The position numbers were made by a program, and so were the translations under genes. The notes under the pieces were generated by a model that saw only the letters and a program-made list of their open reading frames with translations, ran no database searches and was not told the DNA's origin. Positions 36,766-45,556 of a DNA stretch of 64,000 bases are shown here, in pieces. Numbering within the stretch: the first letter of the stretch is position 1; each line of letters begins with the position of its first letter. The stretch comes from Saccharopolyspora soli (GTDB taxonomy: Bacteria > Actinomycetota > Actinomycetes > Mycobacteriales > Pseudonocardiaceae), in NCBI RefSeq assembly GCF_022678645.1, contig NZ_JALBWV010000033.1, positions 29,457-93,456 of the forward strand, given 5' to 3'.

Positions 36766-36817
36766 CCCCCGTTTGCCCCACCTTCCCCCACAGTACCCCA
36801 CTTCGCTCCACCGTCAA
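36766..36817 (-). promoter_or_regulatory. mraZ promoter with MraZ-box array
   Basis: On the minus strand TTGACG (36812-36817) and TACTGT (36790-36795) form a promoter with a 16-base spacer. Hexamers GTGGAG, GTGGGG, GTGGGG, GTGGGG and a degenerate CGGGGG start exactly every 10 bases (36806-36811, 36796-36801, 36786-36791, 36776-36781, 36766-36771). This matches the direct-repeat boxes bound by MraZ, and they cover the spacer, the -10 and the start site, as expected for autorepression. Confidence 0.85.
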
Positions 36818-36874
36818 CACGAGTTGCCCCGGTTCCCCCGGCAGTAGTGACACCGTTTGCGCAGGTAGCGCACC

Positions 36875-36994
36875 GTGGGGGCGAAGTGGGGGGATTCCGC
36901 GGCCCAACCTTGATCAATCCGTCGTGTTGCGCCGTTATGCTCGGAGCCCGCTCGATCCGGCCGCCGACGGGCTCGGCGGTGGGGCGGAGTGGGG
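36875..36994 (+). promoter_or_regulatory. Plus-strand GTGGGG pairs upstream of moxR
   Basis: GTGGGG occurs on the plus strand at 36875-36880 and 36886-36891 (11-base step) and at 36979-36984 and 36989-36994 (10-base step). These resemble MraZ half boxes oriented towards the moxR operon. The remaining 36633-37227 region between mraZ and moxR has no gene; TTATGC near 36934 is a possible -10 for moxR. Confidence 0.4.
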
Positions 36995-37227
36995 CGGCCG
37001 ATCCACCTCGAGGTTGGTGAGGGTGTCCCGCCGGACACCGCCGGTTTGGCACACTGCACGTGCACGCCGGAGTCGATCGGATGATCTTCGGCGTGTCCGG
37101 AGGACGCTGGCGCGGGCCGCCGCAGCCGCCCACCGGCCGCAGACTTTGGAGGCTTGCATGCGCGATCGTTCCGGCGAGCCGACTTCCCGAGCCGGGTGAT
37201 CGTGTGCCGCAACGTGCAGGAGGTGGC

Positions 37228-38256
37228 GTGACGCCCAAGGTTCAGCTGTCCAGCCCGACGACCGGCGACACCGCGGATGCCCTGGAGGCGCCCGGCATCG
37301 ACCGGCTGCACGGCACGATCCAGCGCATCGCCGCCAACGTCGAACAGGTCCTGGTCGGCAAGCCCGAGGTGGTGCGGGTCGCGTTGGTCACCATGCTGGC
37401 CGAGGGTCACCTGCTGGTCGAAGACGTGCCGGGGGTCGGCAAGACCTCGCTGGCCAAGGCGTTGGCCCGGTCCATCGACTGCGCGGTCAGCCGCATCCAG
37501 TTCACCCCCGACCTGCTGCCCAGCGACATCACCGGGGTGTCCATCTACAACCGGCAGACCGAGAACTTCGAGTTCCGGCCAGGCCCGGTGTTCGCCAACA
37601 TCGTGGTCGGCGACGAGATCAACCGGGCCTCCCCGAAGACCCAGTCGGCGCTGCTGGAGTGCATGGAGGAGAACCAGGTCACCGTCGACGGGGAAACCTA
37701 TCCGCTGAACGCGCCGTTCATGGTGATCGCCACCCAGAACCCGATCGAGATGGAAGGCACCTACGCGCTGCCCGAGGCGCAGCGGGACCGCTTCACCACC
37801 CGCGTGTCGATCGGCTACCCGGACGCGAAGGCCGAGCTGGCGATGGTGGACGAGCACGCCGGGCACGATCCGCTGCGCGACCTGCGCCCGGTCGCCGACA
37901 GCAGCGAGGTGCAGGCCATGCTGCGAGCCGTGCGGCAGGTGCACCTGTCCACCGAGATCCGGCGCTACGTGATCGACCTGGTGACCGCCACGCGCCAGCT
38001 GCCGGAACTGCGACTGGGCGCCTCGCCCAGATCGACCCTGCAACTGGTCCGCGCCGCCCGCGCGCAGGCCGCGCTCGCGGGTCGCGAGTTCGTCATCCCG
38101 GACGACGTGCAGGCCATCGCCGTCCCGGTGCTCGCCCACCGGCTGGTGCTGACCAGTGAGGCCCGCGCCGCGCGCCGTTCGGCCACGGATCTGGTGCGGC
38201 AGTTGCTGAACCGGATCCCGGTGCCGCGCGGCGACACCGACAGCGGACGAAGGTAA
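37228..38256 (+). CDS. MoxR-family AAA+ ATPase
   Basis: Chaperone-like ATPase of 342 aa. Walker A is EDVPGVGKTSLAK (about residues 71-83), Walker B IVVGDEINRASPKTQSALLE, sensor 1 ATQNPIEMEGTY. GTG 37228 has GCAGGAGG just upstream. It starts a three-gene operon with a DUF58 protein (3 bases downstream) and a membrane transglutaminase, the classic MoxR-DUF58-TgpA set thought to assemble or modify envelope protein complexes. Confidence 0.95.
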   Translation: MTPKVQLSSPTTGDTADALEAPGIDRLHGTIQRIAANVEQVLVGKPEVVRVALVTMLAEGHLLVEDVPGVGKTSLAKALARSIDCAVSRIQFTPDLLPSDITGVSIYNRQTENFEFRPGPVFANIVVGDEINRASPKTQSALLECMEENQVTVDGETYPLNAPFMVIATQNPIEMEGTYALPEAQRDRFTTRVSIGYPDAKAELAMVDEHAGHDPLRDLRPVADSSEVQAMLRAVRQVHLSTEIRRYVIDLVTATRQLPELRLGASPRSTLQLVRAARAQAALAGREFVIPDDVQAIAVPVLAHRLVLTSEARAARRSATDLVRQLLNRIPVPRGDTDSGRR

Positions 38257-38259
38257 GCC

Positions 38260-39513
38260 GTGCTCGCGGGGCTGACCATCCGCGGGCGCTGCCTGTTGGC
38301 GGCGGGCGCGGCCGCTGGGGTGTGCGCGCTGGTGCTGGACGAACGGGATCTGCTGCGGGTGTCGGCGTTCGTGGTCGCGCTACCGCTGTTGGCGCTGCTG
38401 CTGTCCAGCCGCATCCGGTTCGGCATCGGGGCCCGGCGGCGGGTGGTGCCGCCGCGGATCCCGGTCGGCGCCAAGGCGACCGTCCAACTGCACGTCACCG
38501 GCGGCGGACGGCTTCCGGTCGGCGGGCTGGTGCTGGAGGACAACACCCCGCACGCGCTCGGCGGGCGACCGCGGTTCCGGCTGGATTCGGTGCCGCGGCA
38601 CGGCGGCACGGTCCTGGAGTACTCGGTGGAACCGACCCTGCGCGGCATCCACCACATCGGACCGCTGCGCACCCGGATCGGCGACCCGTTCGGGCTCTCC
38701 GAATTCGAGCGGGAGCTGGCCGACCGCGACCGGTTGGTCGCGGTGCCGAAGGTCTTCCAGCTCTCCGGGCTGCCCGCCGGTTCTGGCCTGGGCACCGGGG
38801 ATGACGGCACCACCCGGCTGCGGGCCGGGCACGGCGAAGACGACGCCATGGTGCGGCAGTACCGGCACGGCGACGACATCCGCCGGGTGCACTGGAAGTC
38901 CACCGCACGTCGCGACGAGCTGATGGTGCGCGTCGAGGAACGCCCGTGGCACGGCGGCGTGACGGTGCTGCTCGACCGGCGGACGGCCGCGCATCGGGGT
39001 AGCGGCGCGCGCAGCAGCGTCGAGTGGGCGATCTCCGCGGCGGCCAGCATCTGCCTCCACCTGCACCAGAACGGCCAGCAGGTTCGGCTGGTCACGGAGG
39101 ACGGGCATGTGCTGGCCGGTGGCGCGGGACCGACCGACGGCGGGCACGACGACGACGCGGTGCTGGACGCGCTGGCCGCGGTGCGCACGTCGCCGCAACG
39201 CGATCTGGTGGCCACCCGCGATCCGGGCAGCGGGCACGAGTTGATCGCGGTGCTCGGCGAAACGACCACCGCCGCGGTCACCGAGCTGACCAAGCTCCGT
39301 CCACAAGAGACTCGGAGCCTCGCGTTGCTGCTGGATGTCCACGCCTGGCAGGGCGAAGCAGGCGGCGGCTTCGACCCGAAGCAGACCGCCCGGCGGCTGC
39401 GCGCGGCGGGTTGGACCGTGGTGATCGCGGCCGGACCGAGCACCTCGATCGCCGACATCTGGCAGCAGCTGTGCCGGGAGACCACCGCGCCGGAATCGGA
39501 GGTCGGGACGTGA
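38260..39513 (+). CDS. DUF58 domain protein
   Basis: Protein of 417 aa with two N-terminal membrane helices (about residues 12-50), a beta-rich region, and the DUF58/vWA-like block VRQYRHGDDIRRVHWKSTAR followed by RDELMVRVEE. It usually works with a MoxR ATPase. GTG start 3 bases after moxR; its stop overlaps the start of the transglutaminase gene (GTGA). Confidence 0.9.
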   Translation: MLAGLTIRGRCLLAAGAAAGVCALVLDERDLLRVSAFVVALPLLALLLSSRIRFGIGARRRVVPPRIPVGAKATVQLHVTGGGRLPVGGLVLEDNTPHALGGRPRFRLDSVPRHGGTVLEYSVEPTLRGIHHIGPLRTRIGDPFGLSEFERELADRDRLVAVPKVFQLSGLPAGSGLGTGDDGTTRLRAGHGEDDAMVRQYRHGDDIRRVHWKSTARRDELMVRVEERPWHGGVTVLLDRRTAAHRGSGARSSVEWAISAAASICLHLHQNGQQVRLVTEDGHVLAGGAGPTDGGHDDDAVLDALAAVRTSPQRDLVATRDPGSGHELIAVLGETTTAAVTELTKLRPQETRSLALLLDVHAWQGEAGGGFDPKQTARRLRAAGWTVVIAAGPSTSIADIWQQLCRETTAPESEVGT

Positions 39514-41762
39514 CCGCGAACCGGATGACCCGCGCGATCGACACGTCACTGGTGGCCGCCGCCGCTGGCGCCTTTTCGGTGCTGTGCGCGGCGACCGCGT
39601 TCTCCGGCGTGCTCGCCGACAGCCGGTGGCTTTTCCCGGCCGTGTTCACCGTGCTCGCCGTGGTAGCGGTGGGGGCGGTGGCGCGACGGGTCCGCTGGCC
39701 GCTGGCACTGACGGTGTTCGCGGAGCTCATGGGCCTGCTGGTGGTTCTGACGGCGTTGTTCGCCGACCGGGCCGTGCTCGGTGTGCTGCCCGGTCCGGCC
39801 GCCATCGGCGAACTGGGCGACCTGCTGTCCAGAGCCGGTGAGCTGGTGCGCACCGGGGTGCCGCCGGTGCCCGCCGAACCAGCGCTGCAAACCCTGGTCT
39901 GCCTCGGGCTGGGAGTGGTCGCGGTGGTCGTGGACGTCATCGTGGTGACCTTCCGCAGCCCAGCGGTGACCGGTCTGGTGCTGCTGTGCGTGTTCGCCAT
40001 CCCCGCATCGCTGGCCGACGACATGCTGCCGTGGTGGACCTTCGTCGCCGGGGCACTCGGTTACGCCCTGCTGCTCGCCTCCGGCGGGCAACACCGCAAG
40101 TGGCGGCGGCACGAAGACCGCAGCCAGGTCGCGCACACGCTCTTCGGCCGCACCACGGCAGCGGTGGCCGGGACCGCCGGGGTGATCGCGCTGCTCACCG
40201 GCGCGGCGTTCACCGGGGTCGGCACCGAGGGCCGGTTGCCCGGCGCCGTGCCGGAGCAGTTCGGCGGCACCGACGGCATCGGCCTGCAACCGTTCACCTC
40301 GCTGCGCGGCCAGCTCAACCGGGACCGCGTCGTCGAACTGTTCCGGATCCGCGGCATGCGGCAGGACTCCTACCTGCGGGCGATGACGCTGCGGAAGTTC
40401 GACCCGCAGCGCGGCTGGGAACTGGAGGGCCTCACCCAGGGCGTCGACGCCGGTGTCAACCTCCCGTTGCCGGAGGGCACCACGATCAACCGCGGCACCC
40501 CGGAGCGGGTCGAGATCCAGCCGATTGGCTACCGCGATCCGTGGCTGCCGGTGTTCGGCATGCCGGTCGCCGTCTCCGGGATGGGGCCGAACTGGCGTTA
40601 CGACCCGGCCGCCGGAATCGTGTTCACCCAGACCAACCAGGAGAGCCGCCCGTACGTCCAGCGCGCGATCCTTTCCGACCCGACCCCGGACGAGCTGCGC
40701 AACGCCAGCGGGCCGATGGCGGTCGCCCCGGCCTACCTGAACACCGCGGGCATCCCGCCGCAGGTGGCCGACCTGGCCCGACAGCTGACCGCGAACTCGC
40801 CGACCGAGTTCGACAAGGCGGTCGCGCTCAACCGGTACTTCACCGACCCGGCCAACGGTTTCCGCTACGACCTGCGGACCGCCCCGTCGACCGGCGGGGA
40901 CGCCCTGTCGGACTTCCTGTTCCGCGGCAAGCGCGGCTTCTGCGAGCAGTACGCCTCGTCGATGGCGGTCCTGCTGCGCGCCGTCGGCATCCCGTCCCGG
41001 GTGGCCATCGGCTTCACCTCGGGTTATCGCGACGGCGACGAGCGGGTGATCACCACCGAGGACGCGCACGCCTGGGTGGAGGCGTACTTCCCCGGCTGGG
41101 GCTGGCAGACCTTCGACCCGACCCCGCTGGACGACGGCCGCACCTCGCTGCCGCAGTTCCTGAACAGCGAGTTGCACCCGGTGCAGCCGCAGGCACCGCT
41201 GCCCGGCCAGGCCCTGCCGAGCACGCCGCCGACGGCAAGTTCGGTGCCCGGAGCGGAACGTCCGGACGGTGCCGACATCGGCGGCACCGCGCGCACACCC
41301 CGCGAGGCCGAGGCCGGAAGCCCGTGGCAGATCACCATCAGCGTCCTCGTGCTCGCATTCGCGCTGCTCGCGACGCCCGCGGTGGTGCGCGAGGTGCGCC
41401 GGAGACGGCGGCTGCACGCGATCGCCGAAGGCACGGAGGGGGCGGCCGGGCTCGCGTGGCAGGAGGTGCTGGACGAGTTCCGAGATCGCGGAACCAGACC
41501 AGCGGCTGCCGACACGGCGCGCCGGGTAGCGACCGGGCTGATCGACCAACACGGCTTGGACGAATCCGGTGCCATCGCCATGCGAGCGCTGGTGGTGGCG
41601 GTGGAACGGGAGTGGTACGCGCCGCCGGGGCAAAAACCGGACGCGACCCTGCCGGAATCGCTGCGCAGTGTGCTGGACAGCTTGCGCCGCGCAGCGCCGC
41701 TGGACTGGCGCTCGCGGCTTTTCCCGCGCTCGGTGCTACAACTGCGCCAAGCCAACCTATAA
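39510..41762 (+). CDS. Membrane-bound transglutaminase-like protein (TgpA type)
   Basis: Protein of 750 aa: about five or six N-terminal helices (DUF3488 region), a large external transglutaminase-like domain, one further helix near residue 610, and a cytoplasmic DUF4129-type tail. The catalytic triad is visible: Cys478 in RGFCEQYASSMAVLLRAVG, His520 in TTEDAHAWVEAYF and Asp536 in WQTFDPTP. GTG 39510 overlaps the DUF58 stop; ATG 39525 is an alternative start. The substrate is unknown; envelope protein processing or crosslinking is inferred from the domain. Confidence 0.92.
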   Translation: MTANRMTRAIDTSLVAAAAGAFSVLCAATAFSGVLADSRWLFPAVFTVLAVVAVGAVARRVRWPLALTVFAELMGLLVVLTALFADRAVLGVLPGPAAIGELGDLLSRAGELVRTGVPPVPAEPALQTLVCLGLGVVAVVVDVIVVTFRSPAVTGLVLLCVFAIPASLADDMLPWWTFVAGALGYALLLASGGQHRKWRRHEDRSQVAHTLFGRTTAAVAGTAGVIALLTGAAFTGVGTEGRLPGAVPEQFGGTDGIGLQPFTSLRGQLNRDRVVELFRIRGMRQDSYLRAMTLRKFDPQRGWELEGLTQGVDAGVNLPLPEGTTINRGTPERVEIQPIGYRDPWLPVFGMPVAVSGMGPNWRYDPAAGIVFTQTNQESRPYVQRAILSDPTPDELRNASGPMAVAPAYLNTAGIPPQVADLARQLTANSPTEFDKAVALNRYFTDPANGFRYDLRTAPSTGGDALSDFLFRGKRGFCEQYASSMAVLLRAVGIPSRVAIGFTSGYRDGDERVITTEDAHAWVEAYFPGWGWQTFDPTPLDDGRTSLPQFLNSELHPVQPQAPLPGQALPSTPPTASSVPGAERPDGADIGGTARTPREAEAGSPWQITISVLVLAFALLATPAVVREVRRRRRLHAIAEGTEGAAGLAWQEVLDEFRDRGTRPAAADTARRVATGLIDQHGLDESGAIAMRALVVAVEREWYAPPGQKPDATLPESLRSVLDSLRRAAPLDWRSRLFPRSVLQLRQANL

Positions 41763-42206
41763 GCGCTTGTTTCCAAGCTCGTTTTGCGTGGCGGCGCGGG
41801 TGGCGGAACCTCAGACGCCGTCTCGGTCCGGGATCCCCGACATCATGTATGCCAATACACCACGTCGAGGTAGGTCCTCCCAGAGAACGCCAGTGGGCAC
41901 AGTCTGAGAACCCGCGGCGGTGCCGGTTTCGAGGGTGGGCTAAGCGGCTACGCCGCTTCAAAAACAAGAACAAAGACTCTAAGAGTGCGCGGATCGGCTT
42001 GCGTAGCGGAACCCGCATGGCACTGCTGAGAACCCGCGACGGCGGCGAAAAGCGGCTCGCCTCGGCACCGATCCGCGCGCTCTGACACGACGCGGCCGCC
42101 GCGCGTAACGCTCGCGGCCGCGTTTCAGCGAAATCGGCGCTGTCGTACAGCGAAGATCGCCGCACCGATCCCGCGGATCAGGCGACGATCATCAGATCAT
42201 GAGCAG
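41763..42206. other. Gene-free region between tgpA-like and DUF3040 genes
   Basis: 444 bases between convergent genes. Contents seen: repeat copy B2 (41907-41959), a 10-bp stem ACGCGGCCGC/GCGGCCGCGT (42090-42123) that may terminate tgpA or the DUF3040 gene, and a degenerate CGATTTC-type palindrome at about 42121-42137. No credible gene. Confidence 0.6.
41907..41959 (+). repeat. GAACCCGCGGCGGTG repeat, copy 2
   Basis: GAACCCGCGGCGGTGCCGG, then GAGGGTGGGCTAAGCGGC and the perfect hairpin AAGCGGC-TAC-GCCGCTT. In copy 3 the hairpin arms are AAGCGC/GCGCTT, so the pairing is kept although the bases differ. Confidence 0.65.
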
Positions 42207-42623
42207 TTACTGCTCGAAGCGCCTGCGGAAGCGCTCCTCCATGCGCTGCGCGAAGGAGCTGCGCCCAGCGCTGCGATTCGGGCCCCGCTTCGGCCGACCA
42301 CCACCGCCGTTCTCCGGCACCGATTCCACGTCGTCCCCGCCACCGCGCAACGCGGACAGGACGATCACTGCTCCGCCGAACATCACGAGGAAGCCGACCA
42401 CGCTCAACACGGGGATGTCGGCCGGTCTGAGGGCCGGGATCACCGCACCGATTACCAGCAGGGCCAATCCCAGCGCGAAGACGGCAAAGCCCTGCAGCCG
42501 CCGACGTCGGGATGGGCGATTCAGCCGTCCGCCGCGCACGGTGGAGGCGAACTTCGGGTCCTCGGCGTAGAGCGCGCGCTCGATTTGTTCGAGCTGTCGC
42601 TGCTCGTGCTCGGAGAGTGGCAT
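42207..42623 (-). CDS. DUF3040 membrane protein
   Basis: Actinobacteria-specific small membrane protein of 138 aa. It begins MPLSEHEQRQLEQIERALY, the hallmark of DUF3040, followed by two hydrophobic helices (about residues 43-62 and 70-90) and a basic C-terminal tail. Function unknown. In mycobacteria and relatives such genes often lie near mraZ, as here. Confidence 0.92.
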   Translation of the reverse strand: MPLSEHEQRQLEQIERALYAEDPKFASTVRGGRLNRPSRRRRLQGFAVFALGLALLVIGAVIPALRPADIPVLSVVGFLVMFGGAVIVLSALRGGGDDVESVPENGGGGRPKRGPNRSAGRSSFAQRMEERFRRRFEQ

Positions 42624-43206
42624 GACTCCTCCTCCGGCACAGGTCTCTCAGTGGCGCCGGAGACCCGGCGGGCTGTTGCCCACCCAGGTTGGGGACCGGC
42701 GAACGCTTGGGGGCGTCAACACCGAGGATACGGTTCCAGCGACGCGACGACTACCCGGTCCCGGCACTGGAACTGTGCGAGGTTGCCGACATCATCCCCT
42801 CGGGGCAGTGATCGATCCGCGTTCTGCCCCAAGCCCGCCCCCGAAGCCGCTGCTGCACTCGGCCGAAGCGACGTCTTGAAGGGTACAGATGCGGGGCCGC
42901 CCGCGGGATGCCCGAGTCAGGTACATCCGATGCCCGGCGCCGGGCCAACTCCCCGCTACTCGCCGTTGAACTCCCTTGACGCAACGCAGTCGCCCGGCGC
43001 ACCGCAGCAGGCTCCGTTGCTAGCTGGTTGATTCTTGATTGGGCCGCAGCCGCGATACTCCACGTGACGGTGGAGTGGGCTGCCGCAAGCGCGCAGCGCT
43101 TAACCCACCCTCTCAGCTTGCACCGCCGCGGGTTCTGAGCGGTCTTCTCGCGAGGACAGCCCCTCCGCCGCGTATTGGCACGAAAAACGAGTCTGGAATC
43201 AATCAT
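42624..43206. other. Gene-free region between DUF3040 and methyltransferase genes
   Basis: 583 bases with no recognisable gene on either strand. It contains repeat copy B3 (43085-43136). Composition is typical of the chromosome; a decayed gene cannot be excluded but nothing can be identified. Confidence 0.5.
43085..43136 (-). repeat. GAACCCGCGGCGGTG repeat, copy 3
   Basis: Minus strand: GAACCCGCGGCGGTGCAAGC, then GAGGGTGGGTTAAGCGC and the perfect hairpin AAGCGC-TGC-GCGCTT. Same family as 18394-18450 and 41907-41959. Confidence 0.65.
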
Positions 43207-43938
43207 CTAGGCGGGTGCGCGGCCGATGGCGTGCAGGCGGGTCGCGATGTCCCGCAGCGGTGGGCGAAGCGCCGCCACTCGCTCCAACTCGGCCATCGCT
43301 TCCGCGGCTCTGGGGTTGTTGTCCAGCACCGATCCGGGCACCAGATCGCTGAGGACCGCTTGGCCCTGGACGAGTTCCACGGTCAACCCGGCCGCCGCCA
43401 GGACCTCCCGCAGGCCATCGGTGTCGAACCGCCGCTGCAAGGTGTCCGAGGACTCGTCGAGCCGACCGTCCGGAGCCTGGATCAGTTGCAATGCCTCGGC
43501 CACCCGCCCGGCCAGCGCCCAGCCGAGGACCGCCGCGTACCGGTTGGCGACCAACACCGACACCGCGCCGCCTGGCTTGGTAGCTGCCACCAGCGCCGCG
43601 ACCGCGGTGTCGACGTCGTCGACGACCTCCAGCAAGCCGTGCGCGAGCACCAGATCGGCGCCGCCTTCCGGGCTGATCGCCGACAACGCGTCGGTGTCGC
43701 CCTGCAACGGGGTGATCCGGTCGGCCACCCCGGCTTCCACCGCCCGGCGCTGGAGCATGGCCAACGCGTTGGGACTGGGATCGACGACCGTCACCGAGCA
43801 GCCCGCCGAAGCCAACGGCACCGCCCACACCCCGCTGCCACCACCGACGTCGAGGACCCGCGGCGGGCGTCCGCCACCGCGCCGCCGGGCTTCGACGAGT
43901 TCGGCTTCCAGCACCTGGTGAACGGCGTCGGATCTCAT
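43207..43938 (-). CDS. SAM-dependent class I methyltransferase
   Basis: Protein of 243 aa. Motif I is RVLDVGGGSGVWAVPLA (about residues 30-46), motif II VTVVDPSPNAL, and LVLAHGLLEVVDD is a SmtA/CmoM-like block. I chose ATG 43938 (MRSDAVHQVLEAE); in-frame codons upstream lack a ribosome-binding site. It is divergent from the parA-like gene. Substrate unknown. Confidence 0.88.
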   Translation of the reverse strand: MRSDAVHQVLEAELVEARRRGGGRPPRVLDVGGGSGVWAVPLASAGCSVTVVDPSPNALAMLQRRAVEAGVADRITPLQGDTDALSAISPEGGADLVLAHGLLEVVDDVDTAVAALVAATKPGGAVSVLVANRYAAVLGWALAGRVAEALQLIQAPDGRLDESSDTLQRRFDTDGLREVLAAAGLTVELVQGQAVLSDLVPGSVLDNNPRAAEAMAELERVAALRPPLRDIATRLHAIGRAPA

Positions 43939-44077
43939 GGTTAGCAGCGTAATGCTGGGACGTCGTCCGGTTTCACCGGCGTGCGGACCAACCAGAGCCC
44001 GCAGAATCTTTGCAGCCACCGCGAGCAAGTTTCAGGGAGAAGTTCTGGGACGGCCGCCGGTTCCGTAGGCTACGACC

Positions 44078-44914
44078 GTGCAGACGGTGGCAGTGCTGAG
44101 TCTCAAAGGTGGCGTGGGCAAAACGACCGTGGTGCTCGGCCTCGCCTCGGCCGCGATGCGCCGGGGAGTTCGGACGCTCGTCGTCGACCTCGATCCGCAG
44201 TGCAACGCGACGGCGTGCCTGGAGCCGGGGCGGACCACCAAGGGCCTCAGCGACGTCCTCGCCGATCCGCGCCCGGAGAACGTGCGCGCCGCGGTGACCG
44301 GCAGTTCGTGGGGCGCCGAGGTCGATGTCCTGGTGGGTTCCGAAGATGCCGAGAGCCACAACGGACACCACCCCGACGGCAGGCACCTGTCCCGGCTCAC
44401 CGAGGCACTGTCCGAATTGGACGACCCGAGCGCCGAAGATGAGCTGCCGTACCAGTTGGTGCTGCTGGACTGCCCGCCGTCGCTGGGGCGGTTGACCCGC
44501 TCGGCGCTGATCGCCGCCGACCGCGCCCTGCTGGTCACCGAGCCGACGATCTTCGCGGTCTCCGGTGTGCAGCGGGCGTTCGAGGCCGTGCAAGCCGAGC
44601 GGCAGTCGAACAACCCCGAGCTGCAACCGCTCGGCGTCATCGTCAACCGGGTGCGACCGCGTTCCCACGAGCACCAGTTCCGGATCGAAGAACTGCGGGA
44701 GATCTTCGGCCCGCTGGTGATGCCGGTCGCGCTGCCCGATCGGCTGGCGGTGCAGCAGGCGCAGGGCGCGTGCATGCCGATCCACCAGTGGGGCACGCCG
44801 GGTGCGCGCGAGGTCGCACTCGCGTTCAACCTGGTGCTGGCCCGGATTCTGCGGGCCGCCCGCCCGCGCCGCGCGGAGCAGGACGACGACGAACTGCTGG
44901 AAGGTACCGAATGA
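44078..44914 (+). CDS. ParA/MinD-like P-loop ATPase
   Basis: Protein of 278 aa with the deviant Walker A KGGVGKTT at residues 10-17, VVDLDPQCNATAC, and the Walker B region LVLLDCPPSLGRLTRSAL. Orphan ParA proteins position cargo or polar complexes. No parB is adjacent, so it is probably not the chromosome-partition ParA. GTG start at 44078; the stop overlaps the lysE-like gene (ATGA). Confidence 0.9.
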   Translation: MQTVAVLSLKGGVGKTTVVLGLASAAMRRGVRTLVVDLDPQCNATACLEPGRTTKGLSDVLADPRPENVRAAVTGSSWGAEVDVLVGSEDAESHNGHHPDGRHLSRLTEALSELDDPSAEDELPYQLVLLDCPPSLGRLTRSALIAADRALLVTEPTIFAVSGVQRAFEAVQAERQSNNPELQPLGVIVNRVRPRSHEHQFRIEELREIFGPLVMPVALPDRLAVQQAQGACMPIHQWGTPGAREVALAFNLVLARILRAARPRRAEQDDDELLEGTE

Positions 44915-45549
44915 GCACTGCGGCGTTCTCCGCTTTTGTCCTCGTGGCCCTGATCGGCGTGATGACGCCAGGCTTGGACACCATGCTGATCCTGCGGCAT
45001 TCGCTGCTCGGCGGACGCCGCGCCGGGGTGGCGACGTACCTCGGCATCAGCCTCGGCTGCGTGGTCTGGGGCACGGCGAGCGTCGCGGGCTTGACAGCGC
45101 TGCTGACCGCCTCCCAGCTGGCCTACGACGTCGTGCGGGTGGCGGGCGCGGTCTACCTGCTCTGGCTGGGCGGCTCGGCATTGTGGAAGTCGTTGCCCCG
45201 CAACAGGGTTCAGCAGCCGGACGCGGCGATCCCGGACGCCCCGGTCGGGTTGACCAGCGGGGCGGCGTTGCGTTCCGGGTTGGCCACGAACCTGCTCAAC
45301 CCCAAGGTGGGCGTGTTCTACATCAGCCTGCTCCCGCAGTTCCTGCCGACCGGTCATGCGTTCGCCTGGGGTCCGCTGCTGGTCGCGACGCACATCTTGA
45401 TCGGGCTGCTGTGGTCCACCGTGCTGGTGTGGGTCGCCGGTCGCGCCCGCGCGCTGTTCCAGCGGCAGCGGGTGCGCGCCTGGCTGGACCGGATCACCGC
45501 GACGGTGCTGATCGGTCTGGGCCTCAAGTTGGCGGTCGAGGGGCGGTGA
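44911..45549 (+). CDS. LysE-family amino-acid exporter
   Basis: Membrane protein of 212 aa with about six helices and the RhtB/LysE signature GVMTPGLDTMLILRHSLLGG at the N-terminus. This family exports amino acids such as lysine, threonine or homoserine; the substrate is not predictable. ATG 44911 overlaps the parA-like stop. The nei gene follows 7 bases later. Confidence 0.9.
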   Translation: MSTAAFSAFVLVALIGVMTPGLDTMLILRHSLLGGRRAGVATYLGISLGCVVWGTASVAGLTALLTASQLAYDVVRVAGAVYLLWLGGSALWKSLPRNRVQQPDAAIPDAPVGLTSGAALRSGLATNLLNPKVGVFYISLLPQFLPTGHAFAWGPLLVATHILIGLLWSTVLVWVAGRARALFQRQRVRAWLDRITATVLIGLGLKLAVEGR

Positions 45550-45556
45550 GTCGGCC

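Noticed and set aside
42624..43206. Hidden gene in the 583-base gap
   Set aside because: Short frames on both strands lack ribosome-binding sites and similarity to anything I recognise, and part of the gap is repeat B3.
44078..44914. Chromosome partition gene parA
   Set aside because: No parB or parS-like repeats nearby, and the context (lysE, nei) is not an origin region; called an orphan ParA-like ATPase instead.
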